This document shows positions 6,701 to 15,790 of a stretch of 38,274 nucleotides of DNA, piece after piece. Source of the DNA: JAULZV01 sp032117135 (GTDB lineage Bacteria > Patescibacteriota > Minisyncoccia > Phycocordibacterales > JAACPR01); NCBI GenBank assembly GCA_032117135.1, contig JAULZV010000054.1, forward strand, positions 1 to 38,274, written 5' to 3'. The translations under genes and the position numbers were made by a program. Every line of letters begins with the position of its first letter. The first letter of the stretch is position 1. Under the pieces are notes generated by a model. The model ran no database searches. It had not been told where the DNA came from and saw only the letters and a list, made by a program, of their open reading frames with translations.

Positions 6701-7882
6701 TTAGTATACCTTACTCTTTGGTTTTGAGGAGATAAGTTTTTGAACATGTGTGTACATAATCTTCATCTCATCAATTTGAATGACATATACTTTGACACGC
6801 GAATCACTTGCAGACACCTTAAAACATGTATCTGTTTCTTGAGTATTAGAATCATGATTAAGATGAATACCGATCCATTGTAATTTTTCGGCGACCATTT
6901 CTCTGATATACGAAGCCCTAAATCCAATTGTTCCCGTAAACACAAGCGTATCTATGCCTTGCATATATGAAGCAGCTTTACATACATGAGCAACAATCGA
7001 ATCAACAAATTGAATGATTGCATCTTTGGCATGAACATTTCCCTTGAATGCTTGTTCTCGGATATCTCGAAGATCTTGTGATACACCACTGAGCGCATGT
7101 AAACCTGAACGAGTATACAAATGAGTAAGGAGTTCTTCAGGTGACAAATTTTTCTCTTTCATATATTTGAGCACAATAAAAGGATCTATAGAGCCAGAAC
7201 GAGAAGCCATAATAACTCCTCCAAGTGGAGAGTACTCCATTGAGTTATATTTGCTCTGCCCTGCATGTACCGCACTGACACTACTTCCTCCACCGAGATG
7301 ACATATCACAAGCTTTCGATGAGCAATATTCTGTTGACTAAGCGTATCCAAAACTGATTCGCACGAAAGACCATGGTACCCAATACTTCTCAGCCCACCT
7401 TCCCATTCGACCGGAACACGTCGAGATGCAGACGCATGAAAAGTAGAATCAGAGATAAGATAGATCACTGTTTGAGGTGAAAGATGTTGCACAACAACCT
7501 CTATCTCTTCGAGAACTGGCGATATGTGAAGTGGATCATATGACACAATTGTTTTGAGACTATCCAAAATATCTTGAGTCAAGATCATGTCCTTTGAATA
7601 ATTTTCATCAGGAATAACTGTTCTAATTGCAATATGTGTAATAGCAGAAATTCCAGATATCATTTTTTTATTCACGAGAGTCTCGACAACAAACATGCAG
7701 GCATGGTGATACTCTGTATCTGTCACTTTTATTTTTTCGAATGTAGTACCTACTTTTTGTGAACATGTATACCCTGATGATATTTTTTCGATATGAAACC
7801 ACGCAATTTCGATATCATCTTGATATATCGAATATTTTTTAGAAGCACTTCCGGGATTACTAAGTATAATTATTTTTTCCAT
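6701..7882 (-). CDS. ackA: Acetate kinase, 393 aa
   Basis: Converts acetyl phosphate and ADP to acetate and ATP, the energy-yielding step after phosphoketolase. Family signatures: N-terminal ILSNPGSASKKYSIY (residues 6-20), VPVEWEGGLRSIGYHGLSCESV (about 155-176), the phosphate loop HLGGGSSVSAV, GVSQDLRDIREQAFKG, and the late FTGTIGFRASYIREMV. Length is normal. It overlaps the end of xfp by 13 nt (start 7882, xfp stop at 7870), which implies translational coupling and the usual Xfp-AckA partnership. Confidence 0.95.
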   Translation of the reverse strand: MEKIIILSNPGSASKKYSIYQDDIEIAWFHIEKISSGYTCSQKVGTTFEKIKVTDTEYHHACMFVVETLVNKKMISGISAITHIAIRTVIPDENYSKDMILTQDILDSLKTIVSYDPLHISPVLEEIEVVVQHLSPQTVIYLISDSTFHASASRRVPVEWEGGLRSIGYHGLSCESVLDTLSQQNIAHRKLVICHLGGGSSVSAVHAGQSKYNSMEYSPLGGVIMASRSGSIDPFIVLKYMKEKNLSPEELLTHLYTRSGLHALSGVSQDLRDIREQAFKGNVHAKDAIIQFVDSIVAHVCKAASYMQGIDTLVFTGTIGFRASYIREMVAEKLQWIGIHLNHDSNTQETDTCFKVSASDSRVKVYVIQIDEMKIMYTHVQKLISSKPKSKVY

Positions 7883-10218
7883 GTCCAGTTTTCTATTTCA
7901 TCAGGGTCAACTCCATGTTTGATAATATAAGCACGATGCTCAGTAATGAGTTTTTTGTATTTAGTAATGATTGCTTCTTTGCGCTCTTTAACAACAAGGG
8001 TATCGCTCAATAATTCGACCGCTTGGATCACGAGATCAAATCTGCTTGTTTTGTTTCGAATCTGCATATCAAATGGAGTTGTAGTAGAACCATTTTCGAT
8101 ATATCCATTTATTTTGAATCGATTGGTATTACCTGGATAATCAAAGAGGAGTTGTTTAAGAGTTTGAGGATATCCGTGGAAGTTAAAGATAACTGGTTTA
8201 TCACTTGTATAATAGTGCTCAAAGGTATATTCGTCCTGAGCATCAAATAATTTTGAAAATCCAGTCGAGCCTAATTTCATGTTATTTACATATCGTATCT
8301 TGAGATTAGGTATCTCGTATCGCAAGAAGGTAATCGCGGCTAACACTTCTTTGGTTACATAATCTCCCATCGAAGAAAAGACGATGTCTGGTTGCGGATC
8401 ACTTGCAAAACTCCATATTGCAAAACCAGTTTTGAGTTGTTCTCGCGCTTCATCTACGGTCATCCAGCGAGGCTCAACGGTTTTGCCGGCGACAAGAATA
8501 TTAATGCAGTCACGCGAAGTAAGCATTTCTTCAATACATGCCAAAGCCGAATTACCATCGGGCGGGAAATACACATGCACAAAATCCCCTTGCCTTTGAA
8601 ACATATCATCGATAAATCCAGGATTTTGATGTGAAAATCCATTATGTTCTTGGCGCCATCCAGAGGAAGTGAGGATGTAATTAAAAGATGGAATACTTTT
8701 GCGCCATTCAATTTGTCTTGAAATTTTGAGGAACTTGGCATATTGATCAGCCATAGTAGCAACAATTTGAATGAAGGCTTCGTACGAAGCAAAGATTCCA
8801 TGACGTCCAGTCAATACATATCCTTGCATCAATCCTTGAAGCGAGTGTTCGGACAGCATTTCGATAACACGACCATGTGGACTCATATCTTTATCAAAAC
8901 TCTTGATAGGCCATGTAAATGCACGGTCAGTAAGCTCGAACACTTTATCGAGTTTGTTTGAATATGTTTCGTCTGGAGAAAATAATCTAAAATTCTTTGC
9001 ATTGAGTTTGAATACATCATGAATATATTCGCCCACACGCCTCATCGAACTAGATCCCATTGTCCCACGAATAGTCGAATCTTCAGCGTGCCTATGTACA
9101 TCAGGCAAAAGGAGTTTGTCCGAATGAAGTGCGTGCATATGAGAATTAGAACCTAAGCGATACTCTTTTGACGGAATAATTGACTCGATCTCAGCACAAA
9201 ATCCCTTATATGGATTAAATAGCGTATTAAATTCATATGACATCAGCCATTTTTGTAATTCTTTTCGCTCTTGCTCATTTGATTGAGCCTCCTTAAGAAT
9301 AACTTGATGAGACAAAAAATTACCTTCGAGCTTTTCACCGTTAAATTCTTTGGTGCCAGTCCACCCCTTTGGAGTCTTGAGAATAATCATTGGTAATTTA
9401 GGAGAAACAACATCTTCTTGAAGGGATTTGATATGTTTTATTTTTGCAAATGAGCGCGTAAGAGTCGTATACATATTTTGAAAAATACTATCAGGATCTT
9501 CTTCGTCGTATGATACAAAATGAACTTCGTATCCGTATCCTTCAAATAGCTTGTGAAGCTCGGCATCAGACATACGTCCAAAAATTGTAGGGCCCGAAAT
9601 CTTGTATCCGTTCAAGTGCAATATCGGAAGCACAACTCCATTTGATTGAGGATGCACGAATTTGTTGAGATGCCATGCAGTTGCAGTAGGTCCTGTCTCA
9701 GCTTCACCATCTCCAATCATACACACACTAATGAGATCAGGATTATCTAGTACCGAACCATATGCAGTCGAAAGTGCATATCCAAGCTCTCCACCTTCAA
9801 GGATAATACCTGGAGTCTCTGGAGAACTGTGACTCGGAAATCCATACGGCCAACTAAAGTTTTTGGCAATATATTCAATACCATCCTCTGAATGAGTGGC
9901 TTTTGGATAAAATTGTTCGAGAGTTTTTTCAAGAAACAGATTGGCTTGAATAGCTGGAAACCCATGCCCTGTTCCAACAAGTAATGCTAAATCACGAGGT
10001 TCTTGTACTTGCATAAAATTAAGCATGGTATACACAAAAGAAATTCCTGGGCACGTTCCCCAGTGTCCGAGGAGTCGAGGCTTTATATCTGACTCACGCA
10101 ATTCTCTTAATAGAAGAAAATTATCTCGCAAATATATTTGTGTTGCAGTCAAATAATTAGCTGCCCTGAAATATGCTTGTAATGCTTGTAATTGTTCTTG
10201 TGTGAGTGTTGTATTCAT
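7870..10218 (-). CDS. xfp: Phosphoketolase (xylulose-5-P/fructose-6-P), 782 aa
   Basis: Thiamine-diphosphate enzyme that cleaves xylulose-5-phosphate (and often fructose-6-phosphate) with phosphate to acetyl phosphate plus glyceraldehyde-3-phosphate or erythrose-4-phosphate. Visible marks: LGHWGTCPGISFVYTML (about 50-66), VGTGHGFPAIQANLFLE, EGGELGYALSTAYGSV, the ThDP motif CMIGDGEAETGPTATAWH (about 167-184), LHLNGYKISGPTIFGR, SHQVILKEAQ and a C-terminal NGYIENGSTTTPFDMQIRN. The length matches the family (780-825). It feeds ackA directly downstream. The start ATG at 10218 lies 7 nt after a TACAAT box. An 18-bp perfect inverted repeat lies in the divergent region shared with the LexA-like gene. 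Confidence 0.96.
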   Translation of the reverse strand: MNTTLTQEQLQALQAYFRAANYLTATQIYLRDNFLLLRELRESDIKPRLLGHWGTCPGISFVYTMLNFMQVQEPRDLALLVGTGHGFPAIQANLFLEKTLEQFYPKATHSEDGIEYIAKNFSWPYGFPSHSSPETPGIILEGGELGYALSTAYGSVLDNPDLISVCMIGDGEAETGPTATAWHLNKFVHPQSNGVVLPILHLNGYKISGPTIFGRMSDAELHKLFEGYGYEVHFVSYDEEDPDSIFQNMYTTLTRSFAKIKHIKSLQEDVVSPKLPMIILKTPKGWTGTKEFNGEKLEGNFLSHQVILKEAQSNEQERKELQKWLMSYEFNTLFNPYKGFCAEIESIIPSKEYRLGSNSHMHALHSDKLLLPDVHRHAEDSTIRGTMGSSSMRRVGEYIHDVFKLNAKNFRLFSPDETYSNKLDKVFELTDRAFTWPIKSFDKDMSPHGRVIEMLSEHSLQGLMQGYVLTGRHGIFASYEAFIQIVATMADQYAKFLKISRQIEWRKSIPSFNYILTSSGWRQEHNGFSHQNPGFIDDMFQRQGDFVHVYFPPDGNSALACIEEMLTSRDCINILVAGKTVEPRWMTVDEAREQLKTGFAIWSFASDPQPDIVFSSMGDYVTKEVLAAITFLRYEIPNLKIRYVNNMKLGSTGFSKLFDAQDEYTFEHYYTSDKPVIFNFHGYPQTLKQLLFDYPGNTNRFKINGYIENGSTTTPFDMQIRNKTSRFDLVIQAVELLSDTLVVKERKEAIITKYKKLITEHRAYIIKHGVDPDEIENWTWKK

Positions 10219-10231
10219 TAGTCACATTGTA
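10219..10231 (-). promoter_or_regulatory. -10 box of xfp, leaderless
   Basis: TACAAT (10231-10226), seven bases GTGACTA, then ATG at 10218 on the minus strand. A weak -35 (TTAAGT) lies 18 nt further upstream. Confidence 0.6.
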
Positions 10232-10271
10232 CTACACATCATGCAATCAACTTAAAGGTAGATGTGGATTT

Positions 10272-10289
10272 AAAATGTTGGAACATTTT
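10272..10289. promoter_or_regulatory. Perfect palindrome, candidate operator between xfp and the LexA-like gene
   Basis: AAAATGTTGGAACATTTT: 8-bp arms around GG. It lies about 40 bp upstream of the xfp -10 box and 126 bp upstream of the LexA-like promoter. Symmetry and position suggest a dimeric regulator site; the adjacent LexA-like protein is the obvious candidate, but nothing proves it. The AT-rich arms make a terminator less likely, and no gene enters from either side. Confidence 0.45.
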
Positions 10290-10414
10290 CTTTATAAATG
10301 AAACTTTGTGTGCATTTTTAATTCTTATTTTTCTTTTTTGAAAATCGGTTATCATTCGTCTATTGTATTTTTTTAGTCAAATTTGTCAAGTTTTATATAT
10401 CTGTGGAAAACTTT

Positions 10415-10443
10415 TTGACAAGATGCGTATCTTTGAGTACACT
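10415..10443 (+). promoter_or_regulatory. Strong sigma70-type promoter of the lexA-like/mscL operon
   Basis: Perfect TTGACA (10415-10420), 17-nt spacer, TACACT (10438-10443). It lies inside a longer open frame beginning with GTG at 10403, which rules out that start and points to ATG 10472. Confidence 0.75.
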
Positions 10444-10471
10444 AGATCTATTATCACGTAACCACAGTCCT

Positions 10472-11104
10472 ATGCACATACTCCAAGAAAAATTATTAAA
10501 GCTTATTGATCAAAAATCACTTTCGGACATGACCCTCCGAGAAATCGGAGAATGCATCAAAGAACCACTTCCTCAAAAGGTCAAACATCATCTCGAACAA
10601 CTCGAGAAGAAAGGTTTTATCAAATATGACAGACTCAAAAAAACAATTACTCGAGTTAAAACAGCCTCATCTCTCTCCCCTTTCATATCAGTTCCCGTGA
10701 TTGGAGCAGCTAACTGTGGACCAGCAACTATTTTTGCCAACGAAAACATCGAAGGATATCTCAAAATCTCCAAAAACATTCTCAACAAATGTAAACGAGT
10801 CTTTGCAATCAAGGCCCAAGGACTCTCGATGAACAAAGCAAACATTAATGGTCTCTCAATTGAGGATGGCGACTACCTTATTATTGATTCTGATTACAAA
10901 ACCCCTCGAGATGGAGATGTTGTACTGTCAGTCATTGATGATATGGCAAACATCAAAAAATATATTTTTGATGAGGAGAACAACCAGATTGTACTTGTCT
11001 CTCAATCTACCAAGGACATTCCTCCAATTTATGTCCACGAAGACGATAGCTTTATGATCAATGGCAAGGTCATCCAGGTTATCAAAAAGCCTAAAATGAG
11101 TTAG
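10472..11104 (+). CDS. LexA/UmuD-like S24 regulator with winged-helix domain, 210 aa
   Basis: N-terminal winged helix (residues 1-63: MHILQEKLLKLIDQ, then LREIGECI and HHLEQLEKKGFI) joined to an S24 self-cleavage domain. In the latter, Ser119 in AQGLSMNKANINGLSIEDGD and Lys162 in MANIKKY form the Ser-Lys dyad. The likely cleavage site is Cys82-Gly83 in GAANCGPATIFA: Cys-Gly as in UmuD rather than the Ala-Gly of LexA. This suggests a DNA-damage or stress repressor that inactivates itself. The frame is open upstream to GTG 10403, but the promoter lies within that extension, so ATG 10472 is chosen. The downstream mscL starts 11 nt after the stop, presumably in the same operon. LexA itself or a paralogue is possible. 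Confidence 0.82.
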   Translation: MHILQEKLLKLIDQKSLSDMTLREIGECIKEPLPQKVKHHLEQLEKKGFIKYDRLKKTITRVKTASSLSPFISVPVIGAANCGPATIFANENIEGYLKISKNILNKCKRVFAIKAQGLSMNKANINGLSIEDGDYLIIDSDYKTPRDGDVVLSVIDDMANIKKYIFDEENNQIVLVSQSTKDIPPIYVHEDDSFMINGKVIQVIKKPKMS

Positions 11105-11115
11105 GATACGGTAAT

Positions 11116-11517
11116 ATGAAAATATTAGATGAATTCAAAAAATTTGCCCTCAAAGGTAATGCCATTGATTTGGCTGTCGGAGTTGTTATTGGTGCAGCAT
11201 TTAGCGGTATAGTAACTTCGCTTGTAGCAGATATTATTAATCCTCCCCTTGGACTTCTGACTGGTAATATAGATTTTAGTGACAAGGTTTTAATACTTCG
11301 ATCTGCAACCGAATCAGCATCCGCAGTTACACTCAATTACGGATCTTTTATTACCAACCTGATTAACTTTACTATCACTGCTTTTGCAATCTTTTTGCTT
11401 GTTAAACAAATGAATAGACTCAAAGACAAAGAAGAGAAAAAGCCAACAGAAAAAAAGACTGTTTCCGAAGAAGTACAATTACTTGCAGAGATTCGCGACC
11501 TACTTTCGAACAAATAA
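11116..11517 (+). CDS. mscL: Large-conductance mechanosensitive channel, 133 aa
   Basis: Pentameric membrane channel that opens under membrane tension and releases solutes on osmotic downshock. Family marks: N-terminal amphipathic helix and KFALKGNAIDLAVGVVIGAAF (residues 9-29) at the start of TM1, LVADIINPPLGLLTG after TM1, FITNLINFTITAFAIFLLVK as TM2 (about 77-96), and a charged C-terminal bundle ending EEVQLLAEIRDLLSNK. Length is typical. AGGA ten bases before the ATG serves as ribosome site. Its last 18 nt overlap the end of the convergent cation ATPase gene, so no terminator separates the two. Confidence 0.96.
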   Translation: MKILDEFKKFALKGNAIDLAVGVVIGAAFSGIVTSLVADIINPPLGLLTGNIDFSDKVLILRSATESASAVTLNYGSFITNLINFTITAFAIFLLVKQMNRLKDKEEKKPTEKKTVSEEVQLLAEIRDLLSNK

Positions 11518-14115
11518 TCTTATATTCCTCGCCCATTTTCTAAGCTCTTCAAACCAAATAATGAGTGAGCCAAGAACGAATGCATAGACCCAATCACCAA
11601 GTGTGACTGGGTCTATGTTTAATATATCTCTCATAAAGGCAGTATGAAACGCCAAAATAGTAAGTACAAGAGAAATAATCCAGCCAATAGTAAAGGCTTT
11701 GTTTGTTGAAAATTGAGCCCTGAAGATTGATTGTTCACCAGCTCTAATATTAAATACATTCATCCATTGCATAATAATAAGGACCAGGAGTGCCATTGCT
11801 TGTGCATGGTACATTCCACTATCCTGAGATTGTAAGAAGACAAACAAAGCTACAAAAGTCATAATGAGACCGAGATATATAATACGTGCCCACTCTTTGA
11901 ATGTAAGTAGTTTTTGAGTCATTCGTCGTTCGGTCACACCTCGTTCAAATGCAAAACCTACTACAAGAAATGTATCTGTCACTAAGTTAAGCCACAAGAT
12001 AGCAATTGCAGACAAAGGCAACGGAAGAGCCAACATCAGTGCGAGTACCACAACAAACATTTCTGCAAAATTAGTTGACAGAAGGAAGAGAATTGTTTTT
12101 CTGATATTAGAAAATATATTTTTACCTTCTTCTATTCCATATACAATACTTCCAAATTTATCATCAAGAAGCACAATATCAGAAGCTTCTTTGGCAGCCT
12201 CACTACTTGCCTTACCCATAGCAATTCCAATATCTGCCTTGACGAGCGCAAGTGAATCATTCACTCCGTCGCCAGTCATTGCAACAATCTTTCCTGATTT
12301 TTTGAGTAATTCCAGAATCTTTAATTTTTGTTGAGGAGAAACTCGTGCAAAAATATTTTTACCCACAATACTATTTCTAAGTTGATTGTCATTTAAGTTG
12401 GCCATATCCCCTCCTGTCAGAATAGTTGAGGCATTGCATTTGAGACCGATATTTTTGGCTACCTGTAATGCGATTTCTTTATGGTCACCTGTAATAATAA
12501 GAATATCGACACCCCGAGCATACACTTGAGCCACCGATTCTGTAACATCAGTTCTGATTGAGTCACTCATGGCTACAAGACCGGTCAGAATATATTTTTT
12601 ACCCTCTTTGGTACAATTTGCAATAACACGATATCCTTGCATTGAATATTCTTTTATTTTTTCATGAATCTTTGTACATGTTGCATCATTTAATTTTTTG
12701 ACACTGCCACCAAAACAAGCATAGTCACACATTGCCAAAATCACTTCTGGAGCACCTGAAAAAAATGACACTTCTTTCTTTCCGATCATATACAAGACTT
12801 CGTGGTACATCTTTTGATTATTAAATGGAATATTTTGTTTGAGTGTATATGTATGAAATAGATCCTCTTTTGTAACAGCTAACTTGTGTCCCAAAACAAG
12901 TAAAGCTACTTCGGTCGGATCACCAGTCTCTAAAGTCCAGTCTTGCTTACGTTCATCAAATTCGTACATACCATCAGATGTCAAAACCAGTGATTCGACT
13001 AATTTTTGAGTACCTGGGTATTCCGAAAGAAGCACCGGAACTTCTCGATAAATCAGACCACCATTAGGTGAGTATCCGTCACCGCTTACATATTGCTCTA
13101 CACCATCTGGTGTGTATAACTTCTCTACCTTCATCTGATTACGTGTAATCGTACCTGTTTTATCAAGTGCTAGAACATTAATTTGCCCTAACACATCTAG
13201 TGATTGCATTTTACGGACAAGTACATTTTTGTCTCCCATTCTTTTGAATCCATATGCAAGAATCAGCGTAAGCATTACAGGAAGACTTTCTGGAATTGCT
13301 GAAACAAAAAGCGCAACCGTAATCTTGAGAATCTCGGACCATGATTGCATTTGAATTATTCCGATAATCAAAACCAAGAAAGAAAGTACGAGGACAAATA
13401 TAAAAATATTAAAAGAGAGTTTTCTTACATTTTTGTGTATAGGTAATTCAGTATCAACAGTAGTAATCTTACTTGCGATTATTCCGATCTGAGTTTCATT
13501 ACCAACAGCAATCACAAGTATTTGCGCCGTACCGGTTACAACATATGTCCCTGAAAAGACAGCAGAAGGATTGTCGGTAACAGCAGCTGGGTCAAATGTA
13601 TCTGATGCTTCTTTTTGGACAGGTTTGGACTCTCCAGTAAGAAGTGCTTCATCTACCTTAAAATCTTGCGCATGAATAATAATCCCGTCAGCAGGAACTT
13701 TATCACCCGCAGAAAGTAGTACCACATCACCCACTGTTACTTCAGAACTTTCAACTTTTGTTTTTTTGCCATCCCGCAAAACCAGAGCAAAGCTCGGTAA
13801 TGTTTTGGTGAGAGATTCAAACAGTGCATCAGAACGATATCGCTGAATTGATTCAATCGTGACATTAACTATAATAATTGCGAGTACAATATAAAAATCA
13901 AGATATTCACCAAATATAAAGAGTATAGCAGCGGCACAAGTGAGTAAAATCGAGAAAAAACTCCCAAATTGTTGAAGCATGATTTGTATTAAACCATCTC
14001 GTTTTTTGAAAGTCAGAGAGTTACTGCCGTATGTAGCACGGTTTTTGAGAACGTTTTGCGCAGATAAGCCTGATTTTGAGGAATGATATTTAAAAAAGTA
14101 CTTTTCTAATGACAT
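11500..14115 (-). CDS. P2-type cation-transporting P-type ATPase (Ca2+-ATPase-like), 871 aa
   Basis: ATP-driven cation pump of the plasma membrane. Domains in order: N-terminal cation-ATPase region (residues 1-40), TM1-2, actuator domain with LLTGESKPV (TGES 160-163), TM3-4 with the ion-site motif SAIPESLPVML (about 272-282), phosphorylation site LALDKTGTIT (Asp318), nucleotide domain, hinge AMTGDGVNDSLAL, then TM5-10 with ILWLNLVTDTFLV. IPESLP resembles the IPEGLP of the Ca/Na-type P2 pumps; heavy-metal CPx motifs are absent. The ion cannot be fixed from sequence alone. It follows the anchored 224-aa protein by 4 nt, so the two are co-translated. The size is normal for the family. Confidence 0.92.
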   Translation of the reverse strand: MSLEKYFFKYHSSKSGLSAQNVLKNRATYGSNSLTFKKRDGLIQIMLQQFGSFFSILLTCAAAILFIFGEYLDFYIVLAIIIVNVTIESIQRYRSDALFESLTKTLPSFALVLRDGKKTKVESSEVTVGDVVLLSAGDKVPADGIIIHAQDFKVDEALLTGESKPVQKEASDTFDPAAVTDNPSAVFSGTYVVTGTAQILVIAVGNETQIGIIASKITTVDTELPIHKNVRKLSFNIFIFVLVLSFLVLIIGIIQMQSWSEILKITVALFVSAIPESLPVMLTLILAYGFKRMGDKNVLVRKMQSLDVLGQINVLALDKTGTITRNQMKVEKLYTPDGVEQYVSGDGYSPNGGLIYREVPVLLSEYPGTQKLVESLVLTSDGMYEFDERKQDWTLETGDPTEVALLVLGHKLAVTKEDLFHTYTLKQNIPFNNQKMYHEVLYMIGKKEVSFFSGAPEVILAMCDYACFGGSVKKLNDATCTKIHEKIKEYSMQGYRVIANCTKEGKKYILTGLVAMSDSIRTDVTESVAQVYARGVDILIITGDHKEIALQVAKNIGLKCNASTILTGGDMANLNDNQLRNSIVGKNIFARVSPQQKLKILELLKKSGKIVAMTGDGVNDSLALVKADIGIAMGKASSEAAKEASDIVLLDDKFGSIVYGIEEGKNIFSNIRKTILFLLSTNFAEMFVVVLALMLALPLPLSAIAILWLNLVTDTFLVVGFAFERGVTERRMTQKLLTFKEWARIIYLGLIMTFVALFVFLQSQDSGMYHAQAMALLVLIIMQWMNVFNIRAGEQSIFRAQFSTNKAFTIGWIISLVLTILAFHTAFMRDILNIDPVTLGDWVYAFVLGSLIIWFEELRKWARNIRLFVRK

Positions 14116-14119
14116 GTGA

Positions 14120-14794
14120 TTATTGGAAATAATTCTTATCCACTATCTCATATCCTACTTCAATAAAGTCATCTGATACAGCCCCACTATACACAATTCT
14201 TTGCCCTAGATATGGATCACACGATTCACTCGTTATCAACATATCGTTTTGATCCATACATACAGCTTCTCGATTCCCAATTCGAGACTGAATCCACACA
14301 AAACCTGGAGCTTGCCATTTTGTAAATGAGCTTTTTGGGACAAGACGCACAGCCCATACTCTTTGATCAAAAGTCAGATATTCAGTCCTAATAAATTCTT
14401 GTTTTGTATCACTTACATATTCTGATTCTCGTGTCGTGCCATAAAAAAATTGAGTATCGAGACCAGTTGGGTATATTGATACATGATTATGATTGTCAAA
14501 ATAAGTCATGAGACCTTTTTCTTGAAACTCGACCATCGAAACTCCCCTACCTGATTCTTGGTCATATTCATTCACAATCATATGTTCTGGATGGCTTATT
14601 TTTTGATCTAAAATTTTTGATTTAAAATCATCCCATACAATCTCATGGACCGCGCTCGGTATTTTTTGAGGACCTACATCCGTATCTTGATTAAAAAACA
14701 AAAACAGGAATCCAAGTGTTACAAAAAAAACAGATACTACACCAATGAGTATGATAAAAATATTCTCTTTTTTGGTTAAAAACTCTTTAATCAT
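14120..14794 (-). CDS. Unknown N-terminally anchored extracytoplasmic protein, 224 aa
   Basis: Basic N-terminus (MIKEFLTKKEN), one transmembrane segment at about residues 12-34 (IFIILIGVVSVFFVTLGFLF), then an outside domain of about 190 residues rich in aromatic and acidic residues. Two late cysteines (VCMDQND and SESCDP) could form a disulfide. I recognise no family. The stop lies 4 nt before the ATPase start, so it may be a partner or a bystander of that pump. A TGATATACT extended -10 box lies 17 nt before the ATG, overlapping the end of the isomerase gene, so transcription may start here. Confidence 0.75.
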   Translation of the reverse strand: MIKEFLTKKENIFIILIGVVSVFFVTLGFLFLFFNQDTDVGPQKIPSAVHEIVWDDFKSKILDQKISHPEHMIVNEYDQESGRGVSMVEFQEKGLMTYFDNHNHVSIYPTGLDTQFFYGTTRESEYVSDTKQEFIRTEYLTFDQRVWAVRLVPKSSFTKWQAPGFVWIQSRIGNREAVCMDQNDMLITSESCDPYLGQRIVYSGAVSDDFIEVGYEIVDKNYFQ

Positions 14795-14815
14795 AAAGAT
14801 GTTGTATTAAGTATA

Positions 14816-15769
14816 TCAAATGATTCGCTTTTTGAACTCTTCGATAAGAGGAACTTCACTCATTACGACTCCTGATTTTTGAGATAAGAGAGCTGAAACA
14901 AAATCTCCTAAAATAATTGATCTGAAAACACGCTGATACGGGTCAGTATGAGTGAGTTCAATAGAAAAAGTTTGTATCCCCTTTTCTTTTAAAAGAGTTT
15001 CGAAGGCGTCAAAACGAGCATTGATCCGAGGATCGTCCTGTGTATCTCGCAAAAGTACCGGTATATATGCAGATTTGTTGGTCGAAAATTCATATCCTTC
15101 AAGTTCATTATGGTTTGATTCAGGAAAAACATTGTAAAAGGCATGTCGTTTGGCAGTCTCGTTGAATTTGATCTTCCAATTATATGCCATGTGCATATTT
15201 TGTGTCGAAGCATAAAAAACAGGAGTGGCATCTTGTACTGAAGCGACAATAGTTTGAGCAGATTGTTCGACTTGAGCAATATCAATATGGAGATTTGAAA
15301 GTTTTTCAAAAATGGTTTTATCATGAAGGAGTGAAGCAAGGGCAATAGTCGAAAATCCAAGCGCTGTTCGAGGAACAAAGTGAGATTGTGGAAGAATAAT
15401 GTAAGGATCATTATGGGCAGTAGCAAGTGAAATAAGTTCACCTCCCGTTGCAATACAAACTACTGGCACATCAAATAATTGTTTTGCTTTCTTGTAAAAA
15501 GAAATAACCTCAGCTGTATTGCCCGAATAAGAACTCGCAACAAGCAATGCGTGTTCAAAAAAAGATTTGTCAAACGGAGGCAGATCATAGTCTCGATGAA
15601 CATAAATATCAATTCCTGGTTGAATAGTTTTGAGAATACCGACAGGAAGATGAGAACCACCCATTCCACACAGAATAATATGTTTGTAATTTTTCTTTAT
15701 GAGATGACCATTAATAATTTGAGGTACAAATTTAAATTGATCATTGTATGTTCGTAGTGTTTCTATCAT
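14816..15769 (-). CDS. SIS-domain bifunctional phosphoglucose/phosphomannose isomerase, 317 aa
   Basis: Interconverts glucose-6-P (and probably mannose-6-P) with fructose-6-P; this is the archaeal-type enzyme of the SIS fold rather than the classic Pgi. Visible marks: HIILCGMGGSHLPVGIL (residues 30-46), the sugar-phosphate loop LLVASSYSGNTAEVISFY (about 74-91), VPRTALGFS and, near the catalytic Glu/His, FPESNHNELEGYEFS. Length matches the family (300-340). It lies 21 nt after zwf but has its own extended -10 box and apparently leaderless start. Together with the ROK kinase and Zwf it opens the oxidative route to the phosphoketolase substrates. Confidence 0.9.
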   Translation of the reverse strand: MIETLRTYNDQFKFVPQIINGHLIKKNYKHIILCGMGGSHLPVGILKTIQPGIDIYVHRDYDLPPFDKSFFEHALLVASSYSGNTAEVISFYKKAKQLFDVPVVCIATGGELISLATAHNDPYIILPQSHFVPRTALGFSTIALASLLHDKTIFEKLSNLHIDIAQVEQSAQTIVASVQDATPVFYASTQNMHMAYNWKIKFNETAKRHAFYNVFPESNHNELEGYEFSTNKSAYIPVLLRDTQDDPRINARFDAFETLLKEKGIQTFSIELTHTDPYQRVFRSIILGDFVSALLSQKSGVVMSEVPLIEEFKKRII

Positions 15770-15781
15770 AAGTACAGTATA
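15770..15781 (-). promoter_or_regulatory. Extended -10 promoter of the isomerase gene, leaderless
   Basis: TGA directly before TATACT (15781-15776), six bases GTACTT, then ATG at 15769 on the minus strand. Confidence 0.65.
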
Positions 15782-15790
15782 TCAGGTAGT

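Noticed and set aside
10403..10471. GTG 10403 as start of the LexA-like gene
   Set aside because: A TTGACA-17-TACACT promoter lies inside this extension, and homologues begin near MHILQEKLL.
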